Shown piece by piece: positions 15,166 to 22,994 of a stretch of 32,831 nt of DNA (the stretch's first letter is position 1; every line of letters starts with the position of its first letter). The DNA is taken from positions 1-32,831 of the forward strand of contig JASLEG010000136.1 in NCBI GenBank assembly GCA_030151225.1, written 5' to 3'. A program made the translations under genes and the position numbers. A model generated the notes under the pieces. It had not been told where the DNA came from. It ran no database searches and was given only the letters and a program-made list of their open reading frames with translations. This stretch comes from Burkholderia sp. GTDB taxonomy: Bacteria > Pseudomonadota > Gammaproteobacteria > Burkholderiales > Burkholderiaceae.

Positions 15166-15283
15166 GCGGGCCGCGAGGCCCGCCGCGCGGCGACCGGTTT
15201 CGGTCCCGCGTGGGCCGGACGGACGGCAGCCAGCCGCAGCGCCCGACGCGCGGCCGTCTCGAGCAAGCGCTCGAGCCACGGCC
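15166..15283 (+). ncRNA. 3' structured part of the leader: three long hairpins
   Basis: Hairpin A 15166-15183: GCGGGCC-GCGA-GGCCCGC, 7 bp capped by a GNRA tetraloop. Hairpin B 15186-15210: CGCGG and GACCG pair with CGGTC and CCGCG around the loop GTTT, with one bulged C. Hairpin C 15252-15283: GGCCGT and CTCGAGC pair with GCTCGAG and ACGGCC around the loop AAGC, 13 bp with a CC bulge. None is followed by a T-tract, so they are not simple terminators. They sit between the tRNA-like element and the slipin gene and could mark the 3' boundary of a processed RNA. The rest, to 15397, holds only the palindrome GCACCGCGGTGC at 15293 and the slipin ribosome-binding site. Confidence 0.5.
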
Positions 15284-15397
15284 GGCACGCAGGCACCGCG
15301 GTGCGCGAGCCGCGCCATCCGCCCCACGCCGTTCCGCGATCCGTCGCCCCGCGTTGCCGGCGGCCGTGTCACCCATAACAAAGAGGGAAGCAACATC

Positions 15398-16534
15398 ATG
15401 TGGAAGCGATATCTGATCAAGAAGAACGAACGCGCGCTGCTGCGCGACGAGGGCGACTTCGCGAAGGTGCTGGAACCGGGCGTGTTCCGTGCCTTCGATC
15501 CGTTCGGCCGGCTCACGGTGCAGACCGTGCCGCTCGACGCGCCGCTCGAGGACACGACGCTCGTCGACACGCTGCGCGACCAGGCGCCGGACGTGCTCGA
15601 GCGTCACTTCATCGCGGTCGATCTGGCCGACCACGAGGCCGCGCTGCGCTATCGCGACGGCTCGCTGATCGAGATCCTGCCGCCGGGCTCGCGCAAGCTC
15701 TACTGGCGCGCGATGCCGGGCCTGCGCCTCGAGCGCATCGATCTCGGCGCCGGCTACGCGCTGCCGGACGGCCTGGCCGCGAAGCTGACCCAGCCGGCGC
15801 TGCGCTCGCGCCCGGCGGCCGGCACGGCCGGCGTGCAGCTGGTGCAGGTGCCGGCCTACCATGTCGGCGTGCTGAAGGTGGACGGACGCGTGGAGCGGCT
15901 GCTGCAGCCGGGGCTGTCGGGCTTCTGGCGCTACAACCGCGAGATCGCGGTCGAGATCGTGGACCTGCGCTGGCAGGCGCTCGAGGTGAGCGGCCAGGAA
16001 ATCCTGACACGCGACAAGGTCGCGCTGCGCATGAACCTGTCGGCCAGCTGGCGTTACGCCGATCCGCAGCATGCGTTCGCGCATCTGCAGAAGCCGGCCG
16101 ATCACCTGTACCGCGAGCTGCAGTTCGCGCTGCGCGCCGCCGTGGGCACCCGCGCGCTCGACGAACTGCTGGAGGACAAGCACACGCTCGACGGCGAGCT
16201 CGCGCAACAGCTGGCCGCGCGGCTGGCCGGCACCGGCCTGGAGGTGCAGGCGGTGGGCGTGAAGGACATCGTGCTGCCGGGCGACATGAAGACGATCCTG
16301 GCCCGCGTGGTGGAGGCCGACAAGGCCGCCCAGGCGAACGTGATCCGCCGCCGCGAGGAAACCGCGGCCACGCGCTCGCTGCTGAACACGGCGAAGGTGA
16401 TGGAGGAAAATCCGGTCGCGCTGCGTCTGAAGGAGCTGGAAACGCTCGAGAAGATCGCCGAGCGGATCGACCGCATCTCCGTGTTCGGCGGGCTGGACCA
16501 GGTACTGAACGGGCTCGTGAGCCTGAAGGGTTGA
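15398..16534 (+). CDS. Slipin family SPFH/Band 7 protein of the RNA-repair operon
   Basis: A 378-residue protein starting MWKRYLIKKNERALLRDEG at ATG 15398, with a GAGGGAAG ribosome-binding site. The C-terminal half is the SPFH/Band 7 domain: VPAYHVGVLKVDGRVERLL, RWQALEVSGQEILTRDKVALRMNLS, LDELLEDK and GLEVQAVGVKDIVLPGDMK, ending in a helical stretch (EADKAAQANVIRRREETAATR) that usually drives oligomer formation. No clear membrane hairpin at the N-terminus, so membrane association is uncertain. Its place directly before rtcB, 36 bp away, and after the sigma-54 leader suggests a role in the RNA-repair response, perhaps as a membrane scaffold; that role is inferred. An upstream in-frame extension would begin inside the T-arm and is rejected. 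Confidence 0.88.
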   Translation: MWKRYLIKKNERALLRDEGDFAKVLEPGVFRAFDPFGRLTVQTVPLDAPLEDTTLVDTLRDQAPDVLERHFIAVDLADHEAALRYRDGSLIEILPPGSRKLYWRAMPGLRLERIDLGAGYALPDGLAAKLTQPALRSRPAAGTAGVQLVQVPAYHVGVLKVDGRVERLLQPGLSGFWRYNREIAVEIVDLRWQALEVSGQEILTRDKVALRMNLSASWRYADPQHAFAHLQKPADHLYRELQFALRAAVGTRALDELLEDKHTLDGELAQQLAARLAGTGLEVQAVGVKDIVLPGDMKTILARVVEADKAAQANVIRRREETAATRSLLNTAKVMEENPVALRLKELETLEKIAERIDRISVFGGLDQVLNGLVSLKG

Positions 16535-16570
16535 GCCGTGCTCGCCCCGATACAAGACAAGGAGCAGGAC

Positions 16571-17797
16571 ATGCAACAACGCAGCGAACATCAGATCATG
16601 GAAGTCGCCGGCGGCAAGCCGGTGCGGATGTGGACCGAAGGCGTGCCGGTGGACGAGGCCTCGCGCGAGCAGCTGGCCAACACGGCGAAGCTGCCGATCA
16701 TCTTCAGCCACCTGGCCGTGATGCCCGACGTGCACCTCGGCAAGGGCTCGACGATCGGCAGCGTGATCCCGACGCAGCGCGCGATCATTCCGGCCGCGGT
16801 CGGCGTGGACCTGGGCTGCGGCATGATGGCCGCGCGCACCACGCTGAGCGCCGCCGATCTGCCCGATTCGCTGGCCGGGCTGCGCGGCGCGATCGAGCGC
16901 GCGGTGCCGCACGGCCGCGCGCCGGGCCGGCGCGATCCGGGCGCGTGGGGTGACCGCACGCCGGAATCGGTGACCGAGCGCTGGCGGCAGCTGGCACCGC
17001 GCTTCGCGCGCCTGGTCGAGAAGCACCCGACGCTCGCGAAGACCAACAACTACGCGCACCTGGGCACGCTCGGCACCGGCAACCACTTCATCGAGGTCTG
17101 CCTCGACGAAGCCGAGCGCGTCTGGTTCATGCTGCACAGCGGCTCGCGCGGCGTGGGCAACGCGATCGGCACGCACTTCATCGAGCTCGCGCAGCAGGAC
17201 ATGCGCCAGCACATCGCCAACCTGCCGGACCGCCATCTCGCGTATTTGGAGGAAGGCAGCCAGCACTTCGACGACTACCTGGAGGCGGTGGGCTGGGCGC
17301 AGGACTTCGCGCGCGCCAACCGCCAGACGATGATGGACGCGGTGATCGCGGCCGCGCAGCGCACCATCGCCAAGCCGTTCGCGATCGACGGGCACGCCGT
17401 GAACTGCCACCACAACTACGTGCAGAAGGAGCGTCACTTCGGCGAGGACGTGTACGTGACCCGCAAGGGCGCGGTGTCGGCGCAGCGCGACGAGCTCGGC
17501 ATCATCCCCGGCTCGATGGGCGCGAAGAGCTTCATCGTGCGCGGCCTCGGCAACCCGGACAGCTTCTGTTCGTGCAGCCACGGCGCGGGCCGCCTGATGA
17601 GCCGGACCGAGGCCAAGCGCCGCTTCACCGAAGCCGATCAGGCGCACGCCACGGCGCACGTCGAATGCCGCAAGGATGCCGGCGTGGTGGACGAGATCCC
17701 GATGGCCTACAAGGACATCGACGCCGTGATGACCGCGCAGCGCAGCCTGGTGGAGGTGGTGCACACGCTGCGACAGGTGGTGTGCGTGAAGGGGTGA
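16571..17797 (+). CDS. rtcB: RNA-splicing ligase RtcB
   Basis: GTP-dependent ligase that joins a 3'-phosphate or 2',3'-cyclic phosphate end to a 5'-OH end, sealing cleaved tRNA and rRNA. The 408 residues equal the E. coli length. Metal and guanylate residues are in place: GVDLGCGM (Asp80, Cys83), GTGNHFIEV (His172), HSGSRGVG (His189), NCHHNY (His280/281), GSMGAKSF and SCSHGAGR, with the histidine that receives GMP at position 337 as in E. coli. The start at 16571 has AAGGAG 7 nt upstream. It is downstream of slipin, probably in one sigma-54 transcript. No rtcA or archease gene follows. Confidence 0.97.
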   Translation: MQQRSEHQIMEVAGGKPVRMWTEGVPVDEASREQLANTAKLPIIFSHLAVMPDVHLGKGSTIGSVIPTQRAIIPAAVGVDLGCGMMAARTTLSAADLPDSLAGLRGAIERAVPHGRAPGRRDPGAWGDRTPESVTERWRQLAPRFARLVEKHPTLAKTNNYAHLGTLGTGNHFIEVCLDEAERVWFMLHSGSRGVGNAIGTHFIELAQQDMRQHIANLPDRHLAYLEEGSQHFDDYLEAVGWAQDFARANRQTMMDAVIAAAQRTIAKPFAIDGHAVNCHHNYVQKERHFGEDVYVTRKGAVSAQRDELGIIPGSMGAKSFIVRGLGNPDSFCSCSHGAGRLMSRTEAKRRFTEADQAHATAHVECRKDAGVVDEIPMAYKDIDAVMTAQRSLVEVVHTLRQVVCVKG

Positions 17798-17851
17798 TGC
17801 ACAGCGCTTGCGCACAGGCGCCTGGGGACAAACGCTGTGCGCGCCGCGCCC

Positions 17852-17895
17852 AAAACGAAACCGCCGCGCCCGTTACCGGGTCGCGGCGGTTCTTT
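17852..17895. terminator. Bidirectional hairpin terminator between rtcB and yceI
   Basis: AACCGCCGCG and CGCGGCGGTT (17859-17868, 17882-17891) enclose a second stem CCCG / CGGG with the loop TTAC. On the minus strand it is followed by TTTCGTTTT, a good terminator for yceI; on the plus strand TTCTTTC follows, a weaker one for rtcB. Confidence 0.8.
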
Positions 17896-17930
17896 CATGC
17901 GGCGGGGCAGCGCGCCCCGGCGGCGCGCGC

Positions 17931-18509
17931 TTACTGCGCCACGCCTTCCGCCGTGATCAGCAGCTTGGTCTGCATCTTGAAGCCGTAGGCCTTGCCGTAG
18001 TCGAGGCCGAAATCGTCGCGATTGAATTCGCCGACAGCGTCGATGCCGCACACTTCACGCTTGAGCATCGGGTGCTGCATGCACTTGAAGGAATCGATCT
18101 TCAGCGTCAGCGGCTTGGTCACGCCGTGCATCGTCAGGTTGCCGACCGCGGCCACCGGCTTGTCGCCGTCGAACTTCAGCGTGCCCTTGAAGGTCGCGTC
18201 CGGGTACTTGGCCGCGTCGAAGAACTCGGCGGTCTGCACGTGCTCGTCGAGCTTCGCGCTGCCGGTGTGGATCGAGGCCACCTTGGTGGTGACTTCCACC
18301 GTGCCCGTCTTCGCCGCGCGGTCCATCGTGACCGTGCCGCTCGAGGTGTCGAACTTGCCGCGCCACACCGACAGGCCGCCGAAGTGATCGGTCTCGAAGC
18401 TCGGGTAGGTATGGCTCGGGTCGAGCTGGTACGTGACCGGCGCGGCCATGGCCGGGATCGCGAGAGCGGCGGCCAGCGCGCCGGCGGCCATCATCAGGTT
18501 CTTCTTCAA
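17931..18509 (-). CDS. YceI family periplasmic protein (first copy)
   Basis: A 192-residue secreted lipocalin-like protein. Signal peptide MKKNLMMAAGALAAALAIPAMA, mature start near APVTYQLDPSHTYPSFETDHFGG. The YceI beta-barrel features VTTKVASIHTGSAKLDEHVQ, FFDAAKYPDATFKGTL, VGNLTMHGVTKPLTL and FNRDDFGLDYG are present. Barrels of this family bind isoprenoid lipids such as polyprenyl compounds; ligand and role here are not shown by sequence. Two cysteines (FKCMQHPMLKREVCG) could form a disulfide. Last gene of the cytochrome b561-yceI-yceI set, with a 73-bp gap to its neighbour and a terminator after it. Confidence 0.92.
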   Translation of the reverse strand: MKKNLMMAAGALAAALAIPAMAAPVTYQLDPSHTYPSFETDHFGGLSVWRGKFDTSSGTVTMDRAAKTGTVEVTTKVASIHTGSAKLDEHVQTAEFFDAAKYPDATFKGTLKFDGDKPVAAVGNLTMHGVTKPLTLKIDSFKCMQHPMLKREVCGIDAVGEFNRDDFGLDYGKAYGFKMQTKLLITAEGVAQ

Positions 18510-18582
18510 TTCATTCTCCTAGCTACACGGTTGGACGGCCCCGCGGCGAGACGCGGCGCCGGATGCGATGCGTCGGCCGGCC

Positions 18583-19155
18583 TTACCGGGCGGCGACGAG
18601 ATGGAACTTGATCTGCACTTCGTCGGCCACCACCGAGGTGTCCTTCCACTCGCCGGTGCCGATCTCGAAGGTCGAGCGCCTGATCGGCAGCACGCCGTCG
18701 AACACGCGCGTGGCGCCGGCCTCGGTCACCGTCACGGGCACGGTGACCGGCACCGTCTTGCCCTTGATGGTCAATTTGCCCGCCACGTTGTATTTGTTAC
18801 CACCTGCCGGCGTGATCGCGGTAGAAACGAAACTCGCCTGCGGGTAGGTCTTCGCGTCGAACCAGTCCTTGCCGGCGGCCTGATCGTTGTACATCTTGTC
18901 GCCGAGATCGAAGCTCGCGATGTCGATGCCGACCTGCGCGCTGCCTTGTGCCGCCTTGGCCGGATCGAATTTCACGTCGGCGCTGAACTTCTTGAACACG
19001 CCCTCGGTGGGCACGTTCATCTGCTTCGAGACGGCCGACACGCGACTTTTCGCGAGGTCCACCTGGGCCGATGCCACACATGGCACGACACATGCTAAGA
19101 ACATGGCGGCGGCGCTCGCGGCCGCAGATACGGAGCGGGAGAACGGGATCTTCAT
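18583..19155 (-). CDS. YceI family periplasmic protein (second copy)
   Basis: A 190-residue secreted protein with a signal peptide (MKIPFSRSVSAAASAAAMFLACVV..ASA) and mature start near QVDLAKSRVSAVSKQMNVPTEG. The family features FKKFSADVKFDPAKA, DIASFDLGDKMYNDQAAGKDWFD, YPQASFVSTAI and KLTIKGKTVPVTVP are clear. It differs strongly from the adjacent YceI copy, so the pair is an old duplication or two separate lineages. It lies 20 bp after the cytochrome b561 gene and is almost certainly co-transcribed with it. Probable role: binding a lipid or quinone-like ligand in the periplasm beside the b-type cytochrome (inference). Confidence 0.92.
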   Translation of the reverse strand: MKIPFSRSVSAAASAAAMFLACVVPCVASAQVDLAKSRVSAVSKQMNVPTEGVFKKFSADVKFDPAKAAQGSAQVGIDIASFDLGDKMYNDQAAGKDWFDAKTYPQASFVSTAITPAGGNKYNVAGKLTIKGKTVPVTVPVTVTEAGATRVFDGVLPIRRSTFEIGTGEWKDTSVVADEVQIKFHLVAAR

Positions 19156-19174
19156 GGCTTACCTGTTGAATGGA

Positions 19175-19735
19175 TTACTTGAGGAACGGCAGCATGCGGG
19201 CCAGCACGCCGTCGCGATCGACGAGCTGATGCTTGAGCGCCGCGAGCACGTGCAGCACGACGATCGCGAGCAGCGTGTAGTTGAGCGTGACATGCAGCGT
19301 CTTCAGCGTTTCCTTCAGCACCGGATCGGGATCGATCAGGCGCGGCAGCGGGATCAGGCCGAGGTACACCACGGGGATGTTCGAGGCGGAGCTGTACAGG
19401 TAGCCGGTCACGGGGATCGCGAGCATCAGCAGGTACAGCAGGCCGTGCACGGCGTGCGCGGCGCCCGTCACGAGCTTCGAGGTGCCGGCGGGCAGCGGCG
19501 GCGCGGCGTGCGTGGCGCGCCACAACACGCGGATCACGGCCAGCGCGAACACCGTCACGCCGATCCACTTGTGCCACGAGAAATACTTGAGCTTGGTGGG
19601 CGTGAACCCGGGGATGTCGGTCATCACCCAGCCGAGCGCGAAGCCGCAGACGATCAGCAGCGCGATCAGCCAGTGCAGCGCGATGGCGGTGCGCGTGTAG
19701 GCGGCCGGCCGGTTCAGCGAGAGCGTCGATGCCAT
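19175..19735 (-). CDS. cybB: Cytochrome b561, integral membrane di-heme protein
   Basis: A 186-residue four-helix membrane protein that moves electrons between quinol and acceptors such as superoxide. Helices: ALHWLIALLIVCGFALGWV, FSWHKWIGVTVFALAVIRVLW, AVHGLLYLLMLAIPVTGYLY and HVTLNYTLLAIVVLHVLAAL. Candidate heme ligands are His21, His55, His94/97, His148 and His162. I chose ATG 19735 (MASTLSLNRPAAYTR), because the longer reading to 19852 adds 39 residues without homologue-like character. First gene of the set with the two YceI genes downstream; this pairing is common in proteobacteria and may support electron transfer or peroxide resistance. Confidence 0.92.
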   Translation of the reverse strand: MASTLSLNRPAAYTRTAIALHWLIALLIVCGFALGWVMTDIPGFTPTKLKYFSWHKWIGVTVFALAVIRVLWRATHAAPPLPAGTSKLVTGAAHAVHGLLYLLMLAIPVTGYLYSSASNIPVVYLGLIPLPRLIDPDPVLKETLKTLHVTLNYTLLAIVVLHVLAALKHQLVDRDGVLARMLPFLK

Positions 19736-19934
19736 GTGTCTGTGCCCTGGGGAGTAGCGTATCGTGGCGTCGGCGCGAGCGGTGATGAACCGGCATCGAT
19801 CCGACACATTCAAGGCCGCCATGCTACCGCAACAAACTGGTGGCGGAGGCAACTGTAATCTGGCCTGATCGCCAGAATCGGCGCGGCATATTGGCTTCCG
19901 GCCGGATGTCGCACCAGGCGGCGCGCGGCGGGTC

Positions 19935-19966
19935 TTGACACCGCCAAAATCCCGTTTTGGTAAGAT
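19935..19966 (+). promoter_or_regulatory. pqi promoter: TTGACA, 20-bp spacer with dyad, TAAGAT
   Basis: A perfect -35 TTGACA (19935-19940) and the -10 TAAGAT (19961-19966) are 20 bp apart. The over-long spacer holds the perfect inverted repeat CCAAAA-N5-TTTTGG (19944-19960). Long spacers with an internal dyad are the mark of MerR-family promoters such as those bound by SoxR. The predicted start is about 19973, some 50 nt before pqiA. Confidence 0.55.
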
Positions 19967-20024
19967 TGGCGCGGCTTCCCGCCCGCCCCCGCATGCTCGT
20001 GGTGCCGCGCAACCGGCCTCCCAT

Positions 20025-20729
20025 ATGGAAAGAAACGACCTGATTGCCTGTCATGAGTGCGACGCACTGTTGCACAAAACGCAGCTTGGCGGCAAGGAAA
20101 GCGCCCGCTGCCCGCGCTGCGACGCGCTGCTCTACCGCAACACCGCGAAGCGCCTCGAACGCGTCTGCGCGCTGACGCTGGCCGCGATGATCACGTTCCT
20201 GATCGCGCAGACCTTCCCGATCCTCGAAATGGACGTGAACGGCATGCACGTGCAGACCACCCTGGTCGGCGCGCTCGGCGCGCTGTGGAATCAGGGCATG
20301 CAGCTGGTGGCCGCGATGGTGTTCTGCTCCACCCTGCTGTTCCCGCTGATCGAGATGGCGGCGCTGCTGTATTTGCTGTTCCCGCTGCGCGCGGGCGTGG
20401 TGCCTCCGGCCTTCAACGCCGTGCTGCGCGCGATCCAGTTGGTGCGGCCGTGGGGCATGATCGAGGTGTTCATGCTCGGCATCCTGGTGACGATCGTGAA
20501 GATGGTGAGCCTCGCGCGCGTGGTGCCCGAGGCGGCGCTGTTCGCGTTCGGCGCGCTCACGCTGATGCTGGCCGCGGTGGTGATGTTCGATCCGCGCGCG
20601 CTGTGGGACCTCGCCGACGAGATCCGCGCGCGACGCCCGGGCACGGCGGGCACCTCGCGCACTTCGCCCGCGCCGGCACCGGTTGCGTCCGCATCGACCG
20701 CCCCCACGCACGGAACGCCGCGCTCATGA
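20025..20729 (+). CDS. pqiA: PqiA family membrane protein, first half
   Basis: A 234-residue inner-membrane protein of the paraquat-inducible PqiABC system, which spans the envelope and moves lipids between membranes. It begins MERNDLIACHECDALLHK and has a zinc-ribbon-like pair CxxC (CHEC, CPRC), then four hydrophobic segments (ALTLAAMITFLIAQTFPIL, VAAMVFCSTLLFPLIEMAALLYLLFPL, GMIEVFMLGILVTIVKMVSL, LFAFGALTLMLAAVVMFDP). The C-terminus is a Pro/Ala/Ser tail. E. coli PqiA fuses two such units; here they are separate genes, this one overlapping the next by ATGA. The start ATG 20025 has only a weak ribosome-binding site. Confidence 0.9.
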   Translation: MERNDLIACHECDALLHKTQLGGKESARCPRCDALLYRNTAKRLERVCALTLAAMITFLIAQTFPILEMDVNGMHVQTTLVGALGALWNQGMQLVAAMVFCSTLLFPLIEMAALLYLLFPLRAGVVPPAFNAVLRAIQLVRPWGMIEVFMLGILVTIVKMVSLARVVPEAALFAFGALTLMLAAVVMFDPRALWDLADEIRARRPGTAGTSRTSPAPAPVASASTAPTHGTPRS

Positions 20730-21367
20730 AGATCACCTCCGCCGCCCGCCTCGGGATGGCCAACTGCCACGCCTGCGGCCACGTGCAGAAACTCGCGCGC
20801 CCCGACGCGCATCCGCCCGAGCCGTGCGCGCGCTGCGGCACCGCACTGCACCTGCGCAAGCCCGACAGCATCGCCCGCACCTGGGCGCTGCTGATCGCCG
20901 CCGCGATCCTGTATATTCCCGCGAACCTGCTGCCGATCATGCGCACCGCCACGATCCTCGGCGCCCAGAACGACACGATCATGAGCGGCGTGGTGTATTT
21001 CTGGGTGTCCGGCGAATGGCCGCTCGCGATGGTCGTGTTCGTGGCGAGCATCCTCGTGCCGATGCTCAAGCTCGGCGCGCTGACCATCCTCGTCATCACC
21101 GCGCAGCGCCGCTCCGCGTGGCGGCCCGTGCAGCGCACGAAACTGTTCCGCATCGTCGAGCGAATCGGTCGCTGGTCGATGCTCGACATCTTCGTCGTCA
21201 CGCTGACAGTCGCGCTCGTGCACTTCCGCTCGCTCGCCGAAGTCACGGCCGGCCCCGGCGCGCTCGCGTTCGGCTCGGTCGTGATCCTCACGATGCTGGC
21301 CTCGATGCAGTTCGATCCCCGTCTGATCTGGGATCACGTCGTCACCTCTGGAAAACACCATGAATAG
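20726..21367 (+). CDS. pqiA: PqiA family membrane protein, second half
   Basis: A 213-residue protein equivalent to the second PqiA unit. It begins MKITSAARLGMANCHACGHV, with zinc-ribbon cysteines CHAC and CARC, and has four hydrophobic segments: WALLIAAAILYIPANLLPIM, EWPLAMVVFVASILVPMLKLGAL, MLDIFVVTLTVALVHF and GALAFGSVVILTMLASMQFDP. The start overlaps the preceding stop (ATGA), and its stop overlaps the pqiB start by 8 bp, so translation is coupled through the operon. Same role as its neighbour: an inner-membrane partner of the MCE protein. Confidence 0.9.
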   Translation: MKITSAARLGMANCHACGHVQKLARPDAHPPEPCARCGTALHLRKPDSIARTWALLIAAAILYIPANLLPIMRTATILGAQNDTIMSGVVYFWVSGEWPLAMVVFVASILVPMLKLGALTILVITAQRRSAWRPVQRTKLFRIVERIGRWSMLDIFVVTLTVALVHFRSLAEVTAGPGALAFGSVVILTMLASMQFDPRLIWDHVVTSGKHHE

Positions 21368-22994
21368 TCCGCAAGGCCCGCAACACGACCCGAATGCGGC
21401 ACCCGATTCCGACCTGCCCCACGCCGTGGTCACGCGCCGCACCGGCTGGCTGCCCTCGCTCGTCTGGCTGGTGCCGCTGGTCGCGGCGCTGATCGGCATC
21501 GGGCTGGTGGTGAAGTCGGTGTTCGACCGCGGCCCCGAAATCACGATCAGCTTCCGCAGCGCCGAAGGGCTCGAACCGGGCAAGACCCAGGTCAAGTACA
21601 AGGACGTGGAGATCGGCACGGTCAAGACCATCAAGCTGTCGAAGGACCTGTCGCACGTGCTCGTGAACGTGCAGTTGAAGAAGGAGGCCGAGGACTTCGC
21701 CGTGAAGGGCACGCGCTTCTGGGTGGTGCGCCCGCGGGTGGGCGCGAGCGGCGTGTCGGGCCTGAACACGCTGCTGTCGGGCGCCTACATCGGCGTGGAC
21801 GCCGGCCGCTCGCCCGATACCGAGAAGGACTTCACCGGCCTCGAGACCCCACCGCCCGTGACCGGCGACCAGAAGGGCACCTCCTATGTGCTGCACGGCG
21901 AATCGCTGGGCTCGATCGACATCGGCTCGCCCGTCTACTACCGCCGCGTGCAGGTGGGCCAGGTGGTGGGCTTCTCGCTCGACAAGGACGGCAAGAGCGT
22001 GACCTTCAACGTGTTCGTGAACGCGCCGTACGACCAGTACGTCGGCTCCAACACGCGCTGGTGGCAGGCGAGCGGCGTGGACCTGCGACTCGATTCGAGC
22101 GGCTTCAAGCTCAACACGCAGTCGCTCGCCACGGTGATCCTCGGCGGCCTCGCGTTCCAGTCGCCGCCGAACCAGTCGTCGGGCATCGCGGTGCCGAACG
22201 GCGCCTCGTTCCGCCTCGGCTCGGACGAGGGCGACGCGATGCGCGATCCGGACGGCCAGCCGGTGGCGGTGGTGATGAACTTCAACCAGTCGCTGCGCGG
22301 GCTGTCGGTGGGCGCGCCGGTGGACTTCCGCGGCATCGTGCTCGGCAACGTCACCAACATCTCGATCGACTACGACCCGAAGACCAAGAACTTCATGATG
22401 CCGGTCACGATGAACCTGTATCCGGAGCGGCTCGGCTCGCGCTTCCGGCAGCTGATCGCCGCGCAGGGCGAGGCGGGACGGCGCGAGATCCTCACCCAGC
22501 TCGTGGCGCACGGCCTGCGCGGCCAGCTGCGCACCGGCAACCTGCTGACCAGCCAGCTGTACGTGGCGCTCGACTTCTTCCCGAAGGCGGCGCCGGCCAA
22601 GGTCGATCTGACGCGTCAGCCGGTGGAACTGCCGACCGTGCCGAACACGCTCGACGAGCTGCAGCTGCAGGTGGCCGACATCGCCAAGAAGCTCGACAAG
22701 GTGCCGTTCGACCAGATCGGCAACAACCTCAACGACGCACTCAAGCACGCCGACAGGCTGTTCCAGCAGCTCGACACGCAGGTCGCGCCGCAGGCGCGCG
22801 ACACGCTGTCGGCGGCCAAGCAGACCTTCACCACCGCCGAGTCGGCGCTGCAGCAGGATTCGCCGCTGCAGTCCGACGTACGCGGCGCGCTGAAGGAACT
22901 GACGCGCACCCTGCAATCGCTCAACAATCTCGCCGACTACATGGAGCGCCACCCCGAGTCGCTGCTGCGCGGCAAAGCCGGAGACCAGAAATGA
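21360..22994 (+). CDS. pqiB: PqiB/MlaD-type MCE domain protein
   Basis: A 544-residue protein with one N-terminal membrane anchor (LPSLVWLVPLVAALIGIGLVV) and a periplasmic part with three MCE repeats, near residues 50, 165 and 285: ITISFRSAEGLEPGKTQVKYK, YVLHGESLGSIDIGSPVYYR and VVMNFNQSLRGLSVGAPVDFR. A C-terminal helical region (LDELQLQVADIAKKLDKVPF onward) can form the needle of the PqiB hexamer, the channel for lipid transfer across the periplasm. Overlapping starts and stops tie it to the PqiA genes before and pqiC after. Confidence 0.93.
   Translation: MNSPQGPQHDPNAAPDSDLPHAVVTRRTGWLPSLVWLVPLVAALIGIGLVVKSVFDRGPEITISFRSAEGLEPGKTQVKYKDVEIGTVKTIKLSKDLSHVLVNVQLKKEAEDFAVKGTRFWVVRPRVGASGVSGLNTLLSGAYIGVDAGRSPDTEKDFTGLETPPPVTGDQKGTSYVLHGESLGSIDIGSPVYYRRVQVGQVVGFSLDKDGKSVTFNVFVNAPYDQYVGSNTRWWQASGVDLRLDSSGFKLNTQSLATVILGGLAFQSPPNQSSGIAVPNGASFRLGSDEGDAMRDPDGQPVAVVMNFNQSLRGLSVGAPVDFRGIVLGNVTNISIDYDPKTKNFMMPVTMNLYPERLGSRFRQLIAAQGEAGRREILTQLVAHGLRGQLRTGNLLTSQLYVALDFFPKAAPAKVDLTRQPVELPTVPNTLDELQLQVADIAKKLDKVPFDQIGNNLNDALKHADRLFQQLDTQVAPQARDTLSAAKQTFTTAESALQQDSPLQSDVRGALKELTRTLQSLNNLADYMERHPESLLRGKAGDQK

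Noticed and set aside
15116..15397. In-frame N-terminal extension of slipin
   Set aside because: It would begin inside the T-arm, is Pro/Arg/Ala-rich with no family likeness, and the ATG at 15398 has its own ribosome-binding site.
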